This document shows positions 8,289-14,564 of a stretch of 16,602 bases of DNA, piece after piece (position 1 is the first letter of the stretch; every line of letters starts with the position of its first letter). Source of the DNA: DASZMJ01 sp035551935 (lineage in GTDB: Bacteria > Planctomycetota > Planctomycetia > Isosphaerales > Isosphaeraceae); contig DASZMJ010000685.1 of assembly GCA_035551935.1 (NCBI GenBank), forward strand, positions 1-16,602. Direction: 5' to 3'. The notes under the pieces are model-generated. The model searched no databases and was not told the origin of the DNA. It was given only the letters and a program-made list of their open reading frames with translations. The translations under genes were made by a program, and so were the position numbers.

Positions 8289-8409
8289 AGGGCGAACGCA
8301 CGTGTTTCGCAAATCCTTGTCCTGCAAGGATTTGCAATCTAGTGCACGGAATTCAACTAGTCGCAAGTTCTTTGCAGACAAGGATTTGTGAATTAGATGC
8401 GTTTGCCCT
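8289..8409. mobile_element. 121-bp palindromic MITE-like element
   Basis: The ends are AGGGCGAACGCA (8289-8300) and TGCGTTTGCCCT (8398-8409), inverted repeats matching at 11 of 12 positions. The symmetry continues inward: the left half to CTAGT (8339-8343) pairs with the right half from ACTAG (8356-8360) at roughly four-fifths identity, leaving a 12-nt loop. Each half also contains its own hairpin. On the left this is a perfect 11-bp stem, GCAAATCCTTG (8309-8319) with CAAGGATTTGC (8325-8335). It has no coding capacity, so it would depend on a transposase elsewhere. It is clearly AT-richer than the surrounding genome. A 12-bp duplication fits only a few transposase groups (IS4-type and some IS481-type elements reach this length, from memory). 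The family is unassigned. Confidence 0.85.
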
Positions 8410-8421
8410 GACTTCTACATC
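8410..8421 (+). repeat. Right 12-bp target site duplication
   Basis: GACTTCTACATC is identical to 8277-8288. From this point the reading frame of the interrupted gene resumes. Confidence 0.88.
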
Positions 8422-8649
8422 GAGGACGTCGCATCCAACACGATCTACTCCAAGACCGGTGTCACGATCAACACCAACGGCGGCCTTGGGTACACCAAAT
8501 GGACGCTCCCCTGCCCCTATTGGACCGGGGCAGCTGGAGGTGACCATGGACGGATCTGGGTCATCTACCGTGACGCGGGGGGCACCATTCTCGACACGGT
8601 CTACATCGACATATGTATCGATTGACTCACGATGTCGATAGCTGTCAAT

Positions 8650-8675
8650 GGTGCCCCGGGACGTCCCGGGGCACC
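8650..8675. terminator. Perfect 26-bp palindrome, probable terminator or protein site
   Basis: The arm GGTGCCCCGGGA is followed by CG and its exact complement, ending 50 bp after the stop of the disrupted secreted-protein gene. The transcript would form a very stable hairpin on either strand. No U-tract follows in either direction (AAAACACC on the plus side), so it is either a T-less terminator or a binding site. Confidence 0.45.
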
Positions 8676-8762
8676 AAAACACCAAGCCATTTCACGATGA
8701 AGCCGGCCCAGGCGGCTGAACGAACTGACGCGGAGCTACGCTACAACAGCCACGAGCACGAG

Positions 8763-9200
8763 TCATTCTGTGTTCGTGTTTTCCAAGCTCGCCGAGCCGC
8801 GACCAAAGTCGCACCTGATACCACCGCCGAGGAAGATACACCCGACCGCCCGAGACCCACGACCTCCTCGGAGTACTACCTGTGGTTCCACGATACACTC
8901 GAGATACACGACTCGGTCGCCATACTTCTTGTGGTCGTCAAGAAACGACTGGAGCTTCTTCGTGAACCGTTGTCCCCGATAGGTGGCGTCCACCGGGGAC
9001 CGGTGTAAGGAACGTGTGGCCTGTCGGCTCACGCGTGAGACTCGACTCGACTTCCACTCAGGCCCCCTCGACACCTGATTGGGATCGAGGTCGGAGTTCA
9101 GATTCTGAGCGGTCTTGCCGACGAGCAGGACCACGAATCCGAGGGCAACTAAGAGCGACGAGACATTGAGCAGGTCTCGCCTGGTCAGCATACGCCGCAT
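8763..9200 (-). CDS. Small membrane-anchored protein, possible OB-fold (tRNA_anti-like) domain
   Basis: A 145-residue frame. ATG 9200 follows GGGGGAG by 6 nt, which decides this start over longer in-frame options. Residues about 10-32 (NVSSLLVALGFVVLLVG) form one membrane helix or an uncleaved signal after a basic MLTRRD start. A basic, Ser/Arg-rich linker follows. The C-terminal part (KKLQSFLDDHKKYGDRVVYL, then PQVVLRGGRGSRAVGCIF) is reminiscent of small OB-fold proteins of the tRNA_anti-like type, in which KYxxKVV begins strand 1; this is a weak resemblance. Codon use is less GC-biased than in neighbouring genes, in line with a foreign origin of this island. It is convergent with the disrupted secreted-protein gene. 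Confidence 0.6.
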   Translation of the reverse strand: MRRMLTRRDLLNVSSLLVALGFVVLLVGKTAQNLNSDLDPNQVSRGPEWKSSRVSRVSRQATRSLHRSPVDATYRGQRFTKKLQSFLDDHKKYGDRVVYLECIVEPQVVLRGGRGSRAVGCIFLGGGIRCDFGRGSASLENTNTE

Positions 9201-9326
9201 CGCCGACTCCCCCATCTGAGGTCCGGCCGGTAGAGACCCAGGCCGACAGCTCATAAGTTACCACATCCTCCCCACCGCTTGAAGTACACTTCCCGCGCGG
9301 CGACCTTCCAGGGCGGCCTCCGGTGT

Positions 9327-9411
9327 ATCGAGTTCAAGCCCGAGTGGTTCGACTACACCAAGGACGACGCCCCCGACCGCTCCCCCGGCGACCTCGCCCG
9401 CCGGGCCTGAG
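9327..9411 (+). pseudogene. Displaced 3'-end fragment of a Gfo/Idh/MocA gene
   Basis: This matches 7899-7983 at 82 of 85 positions by eye and still encodes IEFKPEWFDYTKDDAPD, then R for S, then SPGDLARRA and a stop. Homology to the full gene does not extend upstream: the same frame continues back to a TTG at 9279 with unrelated residues (AATFQGGLRC) and no Shine-Dalgarno sequence. After the stop codon the two copies diverge at once. Confidence 0.88.
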
Positions 9412-9422
9412 CGCGGTTGCCG

Positions 9423-9597
9423 GAGGGCAGAGGGCCGATGGCGGAGGGCCGATGGCGGATGACGGACGACAGAAGGCAGAGGACAGAGGGGGGCAGGCCA
9501 ATCCTCCCTCTGTCCTCAGGACAGCGCCATCGACCTTCCTGTCCTCTGCCATCGACCTTCTGTCATCTGACATTTGCCCTCGGTCCCCCGCCTTCCG
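9423..9597. repeat. AGGACAGAGG-type inverted and tandem repeat block
   Basis: The left part is purine-rich and contains a 14-bp tandem unit AGGGCCGATGGCGG (9431-9444, 9445-9458) and AGGACAGAGGG. The right part is its pyrimidine-rich mirror, with CCCTCTGTCCT, CCTGTCCTCTGCC and CCTTCTGTCATC. The inner arms (AGGACAGAGGG starting at 9480 with CCCTCTGTCCT ending at 9516) form an 11-bp stem. The units recur between mlaF and mlaD, suggesting a dispersed intergenic family. Confidence 0.65.
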
Positions 9598-9722
9598 TCA
9601 TCATCCACCCATAGGACCGCGCGCGCCGCATCCGGGCTTGCTTTTTTCCGGCGAAGCCGAAGAATGACTCGACCCGATCGCGAAGGGATTGTCGGGTCCG
9701 GACGAAGAGGGAGCGGGCGCGC

Positions 9723-10565
9723 ATGGCGGACGGCGAAGGACCCGAGCCGGGGCCGGAAGGGCCGGTCGCGCGGCTCGGCGAGCAGATGTTCGACGCGATC
9801 GCCGAGGTCGGCGACGTCGCCGAGTTCGCCGGCCTGACGCTCGCGTGGATGGTCCGCAGGCGGCCGAGGTGGTCGGTGTTGCTGCCGATCTTCTACGCGA
9901 TCGGCGTGTCGAGCTTCCCGGTCGTCGCCATCACCGGCACGTTCATCGGCATGGTCCTGGCCGTCCAGGCGTACAGCCAATTCAATGCCATGGGCATGGC
10001 GACGCGGCTGGGGTCGGTCATCAACATCTCGCTCGTCAAGGAGCTGGGCCCGGTGCTCGCCGCGGCGATGCTCGCCGGCCGCGTCGGCTCGTCGATGGCC
10101 GCCGAACTGGGCACGATGCGCGTCACCGAGCAGATCGACGCGCTGGCGGCGCTCGGCACCAATCCGATCCATTACCTGGTCGTCCCCCGGTTCCTGGCCT
10201 GCGTCTTGCTGATTCCGCTGTTGACGCTGATCGCCGACTTCACCGGCGTGATCGGCGGGGCGGCGATCAGCACGCAGGTGCTGGGGGTGGACCCGTACCA
10301 TTACTGGAAGCACTCGCGGGACTTCGTCGGGGGGCTCGACATCTTCGCCGGGGTCTTCAAGAGCTACTTCTTCGGCTCGGCGATCGCGCTGATCAGTTGC
10401 CAGCGCGGCTTCCACTCCAAGGCCGGCGCCGAGGGGGTCGGCCGGGCGGCGACCGAGGCGTTCGTCTTCTCTTTCATCGCGATCCTGTTCCTCGACTTCA
10501 CGATCGGGCTGGCCTGGAACACCGTCTACAACATGCTCTGGCCCGAATCGGCGACCCTGCTATGA
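9723..10565 (+). CDS. mlaE: MlaE-family ABC transporter permease
   Basis: Membrane subunit of an Mla/MCE-type phospholipid transporter that moves lipids between the inner and outer membranes. It is 280 residues long, close to the family norm. Hallmarks are K106-ELGPVLAAAMLAGRVGSSM and E136-QIDAL, the signature of the MlaE coupling region. Hydrophobic segments lie near 52-80, 108-128, 155-182, 208-230 and 245-272, with an N-terminal amphipathic stretch. ATG 9723 has GAGGGAG 9 nt upstream. Its stop overlaps the mlaF start (ATGA), indicating translational coupling. It is first in a three-gene operon with the ATPase and the MCE protein. No MlaB or MlaC gene is seen, as in many organisms that use a reduced set. 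Confidence 0.95.
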   Translation: MADGEGPEPGPEGPVARLGEQMFDAIAEVGDVAEFAGLTLAWMVRRRPRWSVLLPIFYAIGVSSFPVVAITGTFIGMVLAVQAYSQFNAMGMATRLGSVINISLVKELGPVLAAAMLAGRVGSSMAAELGTMRVTEQIDALAALGTNPIHYLVVPRFLACVLLIPLLTLIADFTGVIGGAAISTQVLGVDPYHYWKHSRDFVGGLDIFAGVFKSYFFGSAIALISCQRGFHSKAGAEGVGRAATEAFVFSFIAILFLDFTIGLAWNTVYNMLWPESATLL

Positions 10566-11413
10566 GCGCCCCCGCCCCCCGTGACCACGACCCCGATCCT
10601 GCCCGCCGCGTCGGCCCGGTGCTGAAGCTCGAGGGCCTGTCGATGCGGTTCCGGCAGCACGCCGTGCTCCGCGACCTGGACCTCGAGGTCGGTCGCGGGC
10701 AGACCGTCTGCGTCATCGGCGAGAGCGGCTGCGGCAAGACCGTGCTGCTGAAGCTCCTGATCGGCCTCTTGAAGCCGAGCGCGGGGGTCGTGCGGTTCCA
10801 GGGGCGCGACCTGGCCAAGCTCGGCGAGGCGGAGCTGAACCGGGTCCGCCTCAAGTTCGGCTTCCTGTTCCAGATGGCGGCGCTCTTCGACAGCCTGACG
10901 GTCTTCGACAACGTCGCCTTCGGCCCCCGCGAGCACGACCTGTACGACCCCGAGACGATCGCGCGGATCGTCGCCGAGCGGCTCCAGGAGGTCGGCCTGC
11001 CGCCGGGCCTCGAGCAGAAGAAGCCCGCCGAGCTCTCCGGCGGCCAGCGGAAGCGCGTCGGGATGGCCCGCGCCCTGGCGCTGAGCCCGGAGGTCATGCT
11101 CTACGACGAGCCGACCACCGGCCTCGACCCGATCATGAGCGACGTCATCAACGAGCTGATCCTCCAGACCCAGCGCCACGAGTCGACGACCGGGGTGGTC
11201 GTCACCCACGACATGAAGACCGTCTCGAAGGTCGCCGACCGCGTCGTCATGCTCTACCCCCTGGCCCGCCTCCGCCCCGGCGAGCCCCAGATCCTCTTTG
11301 ACGGCCCCCCCCACGCCCTCAACGACCACCCCGACCCCCGCGTCCGCCAGTTCGCCCGCGGCGAGGCCGGCGAACGGCTCCGCGAGCTGGCGCGCGGGAA
11401 GGGTAATGCCTGA
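10562..11413 (+). CDS. mlaF: MlaF-family ABC transporter ATP-binding protein
   Basis: Cytoplasmic ATPase driving the MlaE permease. All nucleotide-binding motifs are intact in the 283 residues: Walker A GESGCGKT (53-60), Q-loop FQMAALFD (103-110), signature LSGGQRKRVGMARA (158-171), Walker B VMLYDEP (178-184) with D-loop GLDP, and the switch His in VVTHD (H216). The C-terminal segment HPDPRVRQFARGEAGE matches the MlaF pattern in which the tail follows a 'D-P-x-V-x-Q-F' motif. ATG 10562 overlaps the mlaE stop. A longer upstream frame is a shadow of mlaE. Confidence 0.95.
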   Translation: MSAPAPRDHDPDPARRVGPVLKLEGLSMRFRQHAVLRDLDLEVGRGQTVCVIGESGCGKTVLLKLLIGLLKPSAGVVRFQGRDLAKLGEAELNRVRLKFGFLFQMAALFDSLTVFDNVAFGPREHDLYDPETIARIVAERLQEVGLPPGLEQKKPAELSGGQRKRVGMARALALSPEVMLYDEPTTGLDPIMSDVINELILQTQRHESTTGVVVTHDMKTVSKVADRVVMLYPLARLRPGEPQILFDGPPHALNDHPDPRVRQFARGEAGERLRELARGKGNA

Positions 11414-11421
11414 TGGCGGTT

Positions 11422-11520
11422 GACAGAGGACAAGGGCGAACTCGAAAATGGAAATCGATTTTTCATTGATGATTCTTTGACTCCGGCCTCTGTCCCTTGT
11501 CTTCTGTCCTCTCTGTCCTC
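11422..11520. repeat. Inverted repeat block between mlaF and mlaD (AGGACAGAGG family)
   Basis: GACAGAGGACAAGGG (11422-11436) pairs with CCCTTGTCTTCTGTC (11494-11508), a 15-bp stem with a single G-U, enclosing a 57-nt AT-rich loop. The right arm continues with further TCTGTCCTC units. It fills most of the 152-bp gap inside the operon. Confidence 0.65.
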
Positions 11521-11565
11521 TGCCCTTCCTCCGCCGTCCGACCCGTCCGGGAGGCCCGAGCCGCC

Positions 11566-12660
11566 ATGAACGAGCGAGTGATGCAGTTCCGGATCGGTAT
11601 CTTCGTCATCGTCGCGGGATTGGTGTTGACGATGATGATCGTCTGGTTCGGCGAGTCGCCGGCGTTGTTCCGCGACCGGGCATACGTGACGGTCTATTAC
11701 CCCGAGGCGCCCGGCGTCAACGTCGGCATCCCGGTGCGCAAGAGCGGCATCCGGGTCGGCGAGGTGGCCGACATCGCGTTCACCCCGCCGAACATGCCCG
11801 ACGGCGTCCTGGTGACGTTGGCCCTAGAGCGGAAGTACCAGATCAAGCAGGGGGCGACGCCGAGGATCTCGCGGGCGCTGATCGGCGACGTGTCGATCGA
11901 CCTGCTGCCGGGCACCGGGCCGGGCCTGATGACGGTGCATACCGACCCCGCCTCGTCCAAGCGCGACGTGATCAAGGGCGAGGTCGCCCCCGACCCGAGC
12001 AAGGCGCTCGAGGCCGCCACGGCCGCGTTCGAGAAGGTCGGCCCGACGCTCCAGTCGATCGACGCCGCCGCCAAGGGGATGGCGAGCCTGTCGACGAAGG
12101 TCAAGGACGTCGACCAGATGATCTCGTCGTTCCGCGACGCCGGCAAGAAGGTCGACGTGCTGGCCACCGACCTCGACCGCGTCGTCAAGGCGAACGAGGA
12201 GGGGATCGGCCCGGCGATCGCCGGCCTCAAGGAGGCCGGCGACAAGATCAGCGCGACGCTCGACCCCAAGACTCGCGCCAGCATCCAGGCCGCGACGGCC
12301 CGGTTCGCCGACTTCGCCGCCAAGCTCAACACCGTCCTCGCCGACTTCGAGCCCGTCGCCCGCGACCTCGGCGCCGACGCCGCCAAGGCCCGGCCGACGA
12401 CCGCGCTCGGCCAGCTCATGGCCCGCGCCAACCGGATCGCCGCCGACCTCGACCTGCTGACCCGCGAGCTCAACGACGGCAACGGCAACCTGAGCCGCGA
12501 CGGCACGCTCCAGCGCCTGGTCGTCCAGAGCGACCTCCACGACAACCTGCTCCAGATGGCCCGCGACGCGCGCACGCTGCTCCGCAACCTCAACATCTTC
12601 GCCGATAAGGTCGCCCGCGACCCCTCCGCGATGACCCGAGGCGCCCTGCTCCGCCAGTGA
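11566..12660 (+). CDS. mlaD: MlaD/MCE-domain lipid transport protein
   Basis: Substrate-binding MCE subunit, anchored in the inner membrane and forming a ring over the permease. It has 364 residues. An N-terminal helix at about 9-28 (GIFVIVAGLVLTMMIVWFG) is followed by one MCE domain at about 35-115 (VYYPEAPGVNVGIPVRKSG, RVGEVADI, ISRALIGDVSIDLLPG). A long C-terminal helical part of about 200 residues, rich in Ala, Lys and Asp, resembles the coiled or needle-like extension of MCE proteins such as PqiB or Mce. ATG 11566 has GGGAGG 11 nt upstream; ATG 11581 is an alternative. The gene lies 152 bp after mlaF, a gap filled by an inverted repeat. Its stop is 17 bp from the stop of the convergent HEAT-repeat gene. 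Confidence 0.93.
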   Translation: MNERVMQFRIGIFVIVAGLVLTMMIVWFGESPALFRDRAYVTVYYPEAPGVNVGIPVRKSGIRVGEVADIAFTPPNMPDGVLVTLALERKYQIKQGATPRISRALIGDVSIDLLPGTGPGLMTVHTDPASSKRDVIKGEVAPDPSKALEAATAAFEKVGPTLQSIDAAAKGMASLSTKVKDVDQMISSFRDAGKKVDVLATDLDRVVKANEEGIGPAIAGLKEAGDKISATLDPKTRASIQAATARFADFAAKLNTVLADFEPVARDLGADAAKARPTTALGQLMARANRIAADLDLLTRELNDGNGNLSRDGTLQRLVVQSDLHDNLLQMARDARTLLRNLNIFADKVARDPSAMTRGALLRQ

Positions 12661-12677
12661 GCGGCGGGGAACGACCC

Positions 12678-13409
12678 TCAGCGCCCGCGTCGCAGCGCCG
12701 CGAGCCGATCGCGGAGGTTCGGCAGCGGGAGGAGCCGTCGAATCCGGGGGCGTTCGGCCCGCGTCTCGGAAACCCGTCGGCCCTGATCGAGCGGCGGCTC
12801 CAGGTCGGGGGTGTCGGTCGTCGGACCGCCCGCGGGGTTCACCTCGGGCAACGGCATCGGTAGCTCGGTCGGCGGCGGCGCGTCCGAAGGCGCCGACAGG
12901 ACGGGCTCCTCGGCCGGCAACGCCGGGGCAACGATGACCCGCGGCGTGACGACGTCCGGCGTCCCCTTGCAGACCGGGCAATCCCCCTCGCAACGCCGAT
13001 CGAGCCGCTTCAAGGCCCGGCGGGCGGCCTTGCGCGTGCAGAGGTCGGGGTCGCAATCGGCGGCGCGGCGGAGCGCGACGTGGGCGACCGGCACGCACGC
13101 CTCGATCCTCCCGAGCGCGACCGCCGCCTCCTCGCGGACCTCGGCCGCGCCATCATTCCGCAGGGCGTTGACCAGCGCCGCCACGACCGCCGGCTCGCGG
13201 TGCCAGTCGACCCGCCTCAGCTCCCGAGCCGCCCGGTCGCGATCCCGCCACCGCGGCGCATGCTCCAGGCGGTCGATCTCCATCGCCACCGCGTTCGTCG
13301 GCACCGCGCACGGCTCACAGGCCGGCACCGGCGCCGGGAACGGGTGATGCCCGCAGCCCAGGCCCGCCGCGAAGACCCAGACCGCGGCCCCGGCGAACGT
13401 GGAGATCAT
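12678..13409 (-). CDS. Secreted HEAT-repeat protein with Cys-rich segment
   Basis: A 243-residue protein. ATG 13409 has AGGAGG 8 nt upstream. The N-terminus (MISTFAGAAVWVFAAGLGC) is an export signal. C19 could be a lipid attachment site, but the position at -3 is Gly and not Leu, so this is doubtful. Residues about 48-138 form HEAT-type alpha repeats (REPAVVAALVNALRND, EVREEAAVALGRIEACV, CTRKAARRALKRLD). Cysteines are clustered at C31, C34, C119, C124, C140, C144 and C147 (CEGDCPVC), which could bind metal or form disulfides. The last ~90 residues are Pro/Glu-rich and probably disordered, ending in a basic tail. Such proteins are common in planctomycetes and have no assigned function; a scaffold role is inferred from the repeat type only. 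Confidence 0.82.
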   Translation of the reverse strand: MISTFAGAAVWVFAAGLGCGHHPFPAPVPACEPCAVPTNAVAMEIDRLEHAPRWRDRDRAARELRRVDWHREPAVVAALVNALRNDGAAEVREEAAVALGRIEACVPVAHVALRRAADCDPDLCTRKAARRALKRLDRRCEGDCPVCKGTPDVVTPRVIVAPALPAEEPVLSAPSDAPPPTELPMPLPEVNPAGGPTTDTPDLEPPLDQGRRVSETRAERPRIRRLLPLPNLRDRLAALRRGR

Positions 13410-13456
13410 GACCGTTTCCTCCTCATGATCCTCGAAATCCCGACGATCCGACTTCC

Positions 13457-13464
13457 AGTATAAT
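13457..13464. promoter_or_regulatory. -10-like box in divergent intergenic region
   Basis: A perfect TATAAT (13459-13464) faces the plus-strand membrane protein gene. The overlapping minus-strand hexamer TATACT (13457-13462) faces the HEAT-repeat gene. No good -35 is seen at 16-18 bp for either, so direction is undecided. Confidence 0.3.
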
Positions 13465-13479
13465 GACTCTCATCCCCGG

Positions 13480-13526
13480 TTTCCAGGAAAACTCCCAGAC
13501 CTCCTAAACTTCCCGTTTTCCAGGAA
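13480..13526. promoter_or_regulatory. Two TTTCCAGGAA dyads, candidate operators
   Basis: TTTCCAGGAAA (13480-13490) and TTTCCAGGAA (13517-13526) are dyad-symmetric (TTCC-A-GGAA) and start 37 bp apart. The second ends 10 bp before the plus-strand start codon. This placement suits a repressor or activator site, but the binding protein is unknown. Confidence 0.35.
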
Positions 13527-13536
13527 TGGTCGAGCG

Positions 13537-14520
13537 ATGTCGCGATGGTTCGGGCGGGCGGCGGTCTTGCTGGGCGGTTGCATCCTCCTTGTCTCCCAGA
13601 CCCGGGCGCCGCTGGGGGCGTTGCTGGCGTTGGGCGGGGCCGTCGGACCGCTTCGGAGGGCATACCGAGCGGCGTCGGGGACGGCCTTGAGGCCGATGGT
13701 GATCTGGGCGATGGTGGCGGTCGGACTGGGGATGGTCGCGGAGGTGGTCGGGCTGGGCGAGTCGTGGGAGTCGGGCCGACCGTGGGCGGGTCACTGGGCG
13801 TATGGGTCGGGGCTGGCGGCGGTCGCGGCGTTGCTCTCGGCGTTCAACGCCCGCCGGCCCGGTGCCGGAGCGTGGGCCTTCTTGATGGCGGCGCTCGTCG
13901 TGGTCCTGCTGATCCCGTGGCTCGAGAACTCGGGCCTCTCCGCACGGGTCGACCCGTGGGAACGGCTCCGGCTCGGCGCGCCGTGGTCGTGGTTCCTGGG
14001 GGCTCTCTCGATCGCGGCGTTGAGTAATTACGTGCCGACGCGGTTCGCGCCGGCGGCGTTTGCGGGGATCGCGGCGTTGGGTTCGATGTTCTGGGGCCTG
14101 ACCGCGACCGGGCCATCCCACGCGCTTCGGGGCATCGCCTGGACGGGTGGACCCTGGGCCCTCGCCGCGACGATCGTCGTCGCCGAGGGGTGCGCCGGCC
14201 GGCGTCGGTCGCCTCCAACGGGCCTGGAGCGGGCCTGGCTCTGGTTCCGCGACCATTGGGGCGTGGTCTGGGGCCTGCGCGTGGCGGAGCGGTTCAACGA
14301 GTCGGCGCGGGCGCTCGGCTGGCCGTCCCGGCTGACGTGGCATGGCCTCGTGGCGACCTCGGGCGCCGGGCCGGTGCCCGCCGAGGCCGAGGCCCTCTTC
14401 GTCAGCCTCCTGCGACGATTCGCCGACGCGGACCGGGTCGAGGCCGAGGCTCGAACTCCCCGTCATGGGGCCGGCGCGCCGCTCGGTCCTTCCGAAACGG
14501 GGCCAGACCTGGCAAGATAG
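13537..14520 (+). CDS. Polytopic membrane protein of unknown function
   Basis: A 327-residue protein with about seven hydrophobic segments between residues 8 and 220 (for example MVIWAMVAVGLGMVAEVVG and FLMAALVVVLLIPWL). A soluble C-terminal tail of about 100 residues contains ERAWLWFRDHWGVVWGLRVA, then ERFN and GWPSRLTWHGL, a segment I recall from planctomycete proteins without assigned function. No catalytic motif is visible. ATG 13537 has AGGA about 11 nt upstream. The stop is 44 bp before the TlpA-like gene, so the two are probably cotranscribed; this may hint at a role in cytochrome or thiol maturation, but that is speculation. Confidence 0.78.
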   Translation: MSRWFGRAAVLLGGCILLVSQTRAPLGALLALGGAVGPLRRAYRAASGTALRPMVIWAMVAVGLGMVAEVVGLGESWESGRPWAGHWAYGSGLAAVAALLSAFNARRPGAGAWAFLMAALVVVLLIPWLENSGLSARVDPWERLRLGAPWSWFLGALSIAALSNYVPTRFAPAAFAGIAALGSMFWGLTATGPSHALRGIAWTGGPWALAATIVVAEGCAGRRRSPPTGLERAWLWFRDHWGVVWGLRVAERFNESARALGWPSRLTWHGLVATSGAGPVPAEAEALFVSLLRRFADADRVEAEARTPRHGAGAPLGPSETGPDLAR

Positions 14521-14564
14521 GCGGGTCAAATCCAGCGACAGGGGCGCGAGCGAGGAGCGGGACG

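Larger units (their letters stand above)
8100..8625 (+). pseudogene. Small secreted protein gene disrupted by a MITE-like element
   Basis: ATG 8100 follows GAGGAG by 7 nt. The first 24 residues form a signal peptide (MRTILTASFALVVLVAG, cleavage probably after VSRA). The frame continues YRLYYITDPTEGD to DFYI at codons 60-63. There a 121-bp element interrupts it, adding 17 foreign codons and a TAG at 8340-8342, so the present product would be 80 residues. If the element and one copy of the 12-bp repeat are removed, the frame runs on as DFYIEDVASNTIYSKTG to TGA 8623-8625, giving 130 residues with no other lesion. The ancestral product has several Cys (NCP, NCAS, LPCP, DICID) and looks like a small secreted beta-rich protein; I recognise no family. 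The good state of the downstream half suggests a recent insertion. Confidence 0.85.
9201..9722. other. 522-bp intergenic region, no intact gene
   Basis: It holds, in order, the upstream region of the small minus-strand gene (no convincing promoter), the displaced gene-tail repeat, a purine/pyrimidine-rich inverted repeat block, and about 120 bp leading to the mlaE ribosome binding site. Reading frames across it have no recognisable product. Confidence 0.7.

Noticed and set aside
6357..8381. 674-codon minus-strand open frame
   Set aside because: It mirrors the Gfo/Idh gene and yields Val/Leu/Arg/Asp-rich sequence without motifs; a GC-rich shadow.
8003..8641. 212-codon plus-strand frame with a very good ribosome binding site
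   Set aside because: It crosses the secreted-protein gene and the inserted element in a different frame and has Arg/Ser/Thr/Pro-rich shadow composition. Only its start signal is kept as a finding.
9058..9264. 68-codon minus-strand frame with GGGGAGG near a GTG
   Set aside because: Spacing to the GTG is only 2 nt and the frame overlaps the better-supported 8763-9200 gene in another frame.
9423..9597. CRISPR array
   Set aside because: The repeats are short, low-complexity and in both orientations, with no regular spacers and no cas genes.
9516..10415. 299-codon minus-strand frame opposite mlaE
   Set aside because: Composition is an antisense shadow and it covers the repeat block and mlaE, whose identity is certain.
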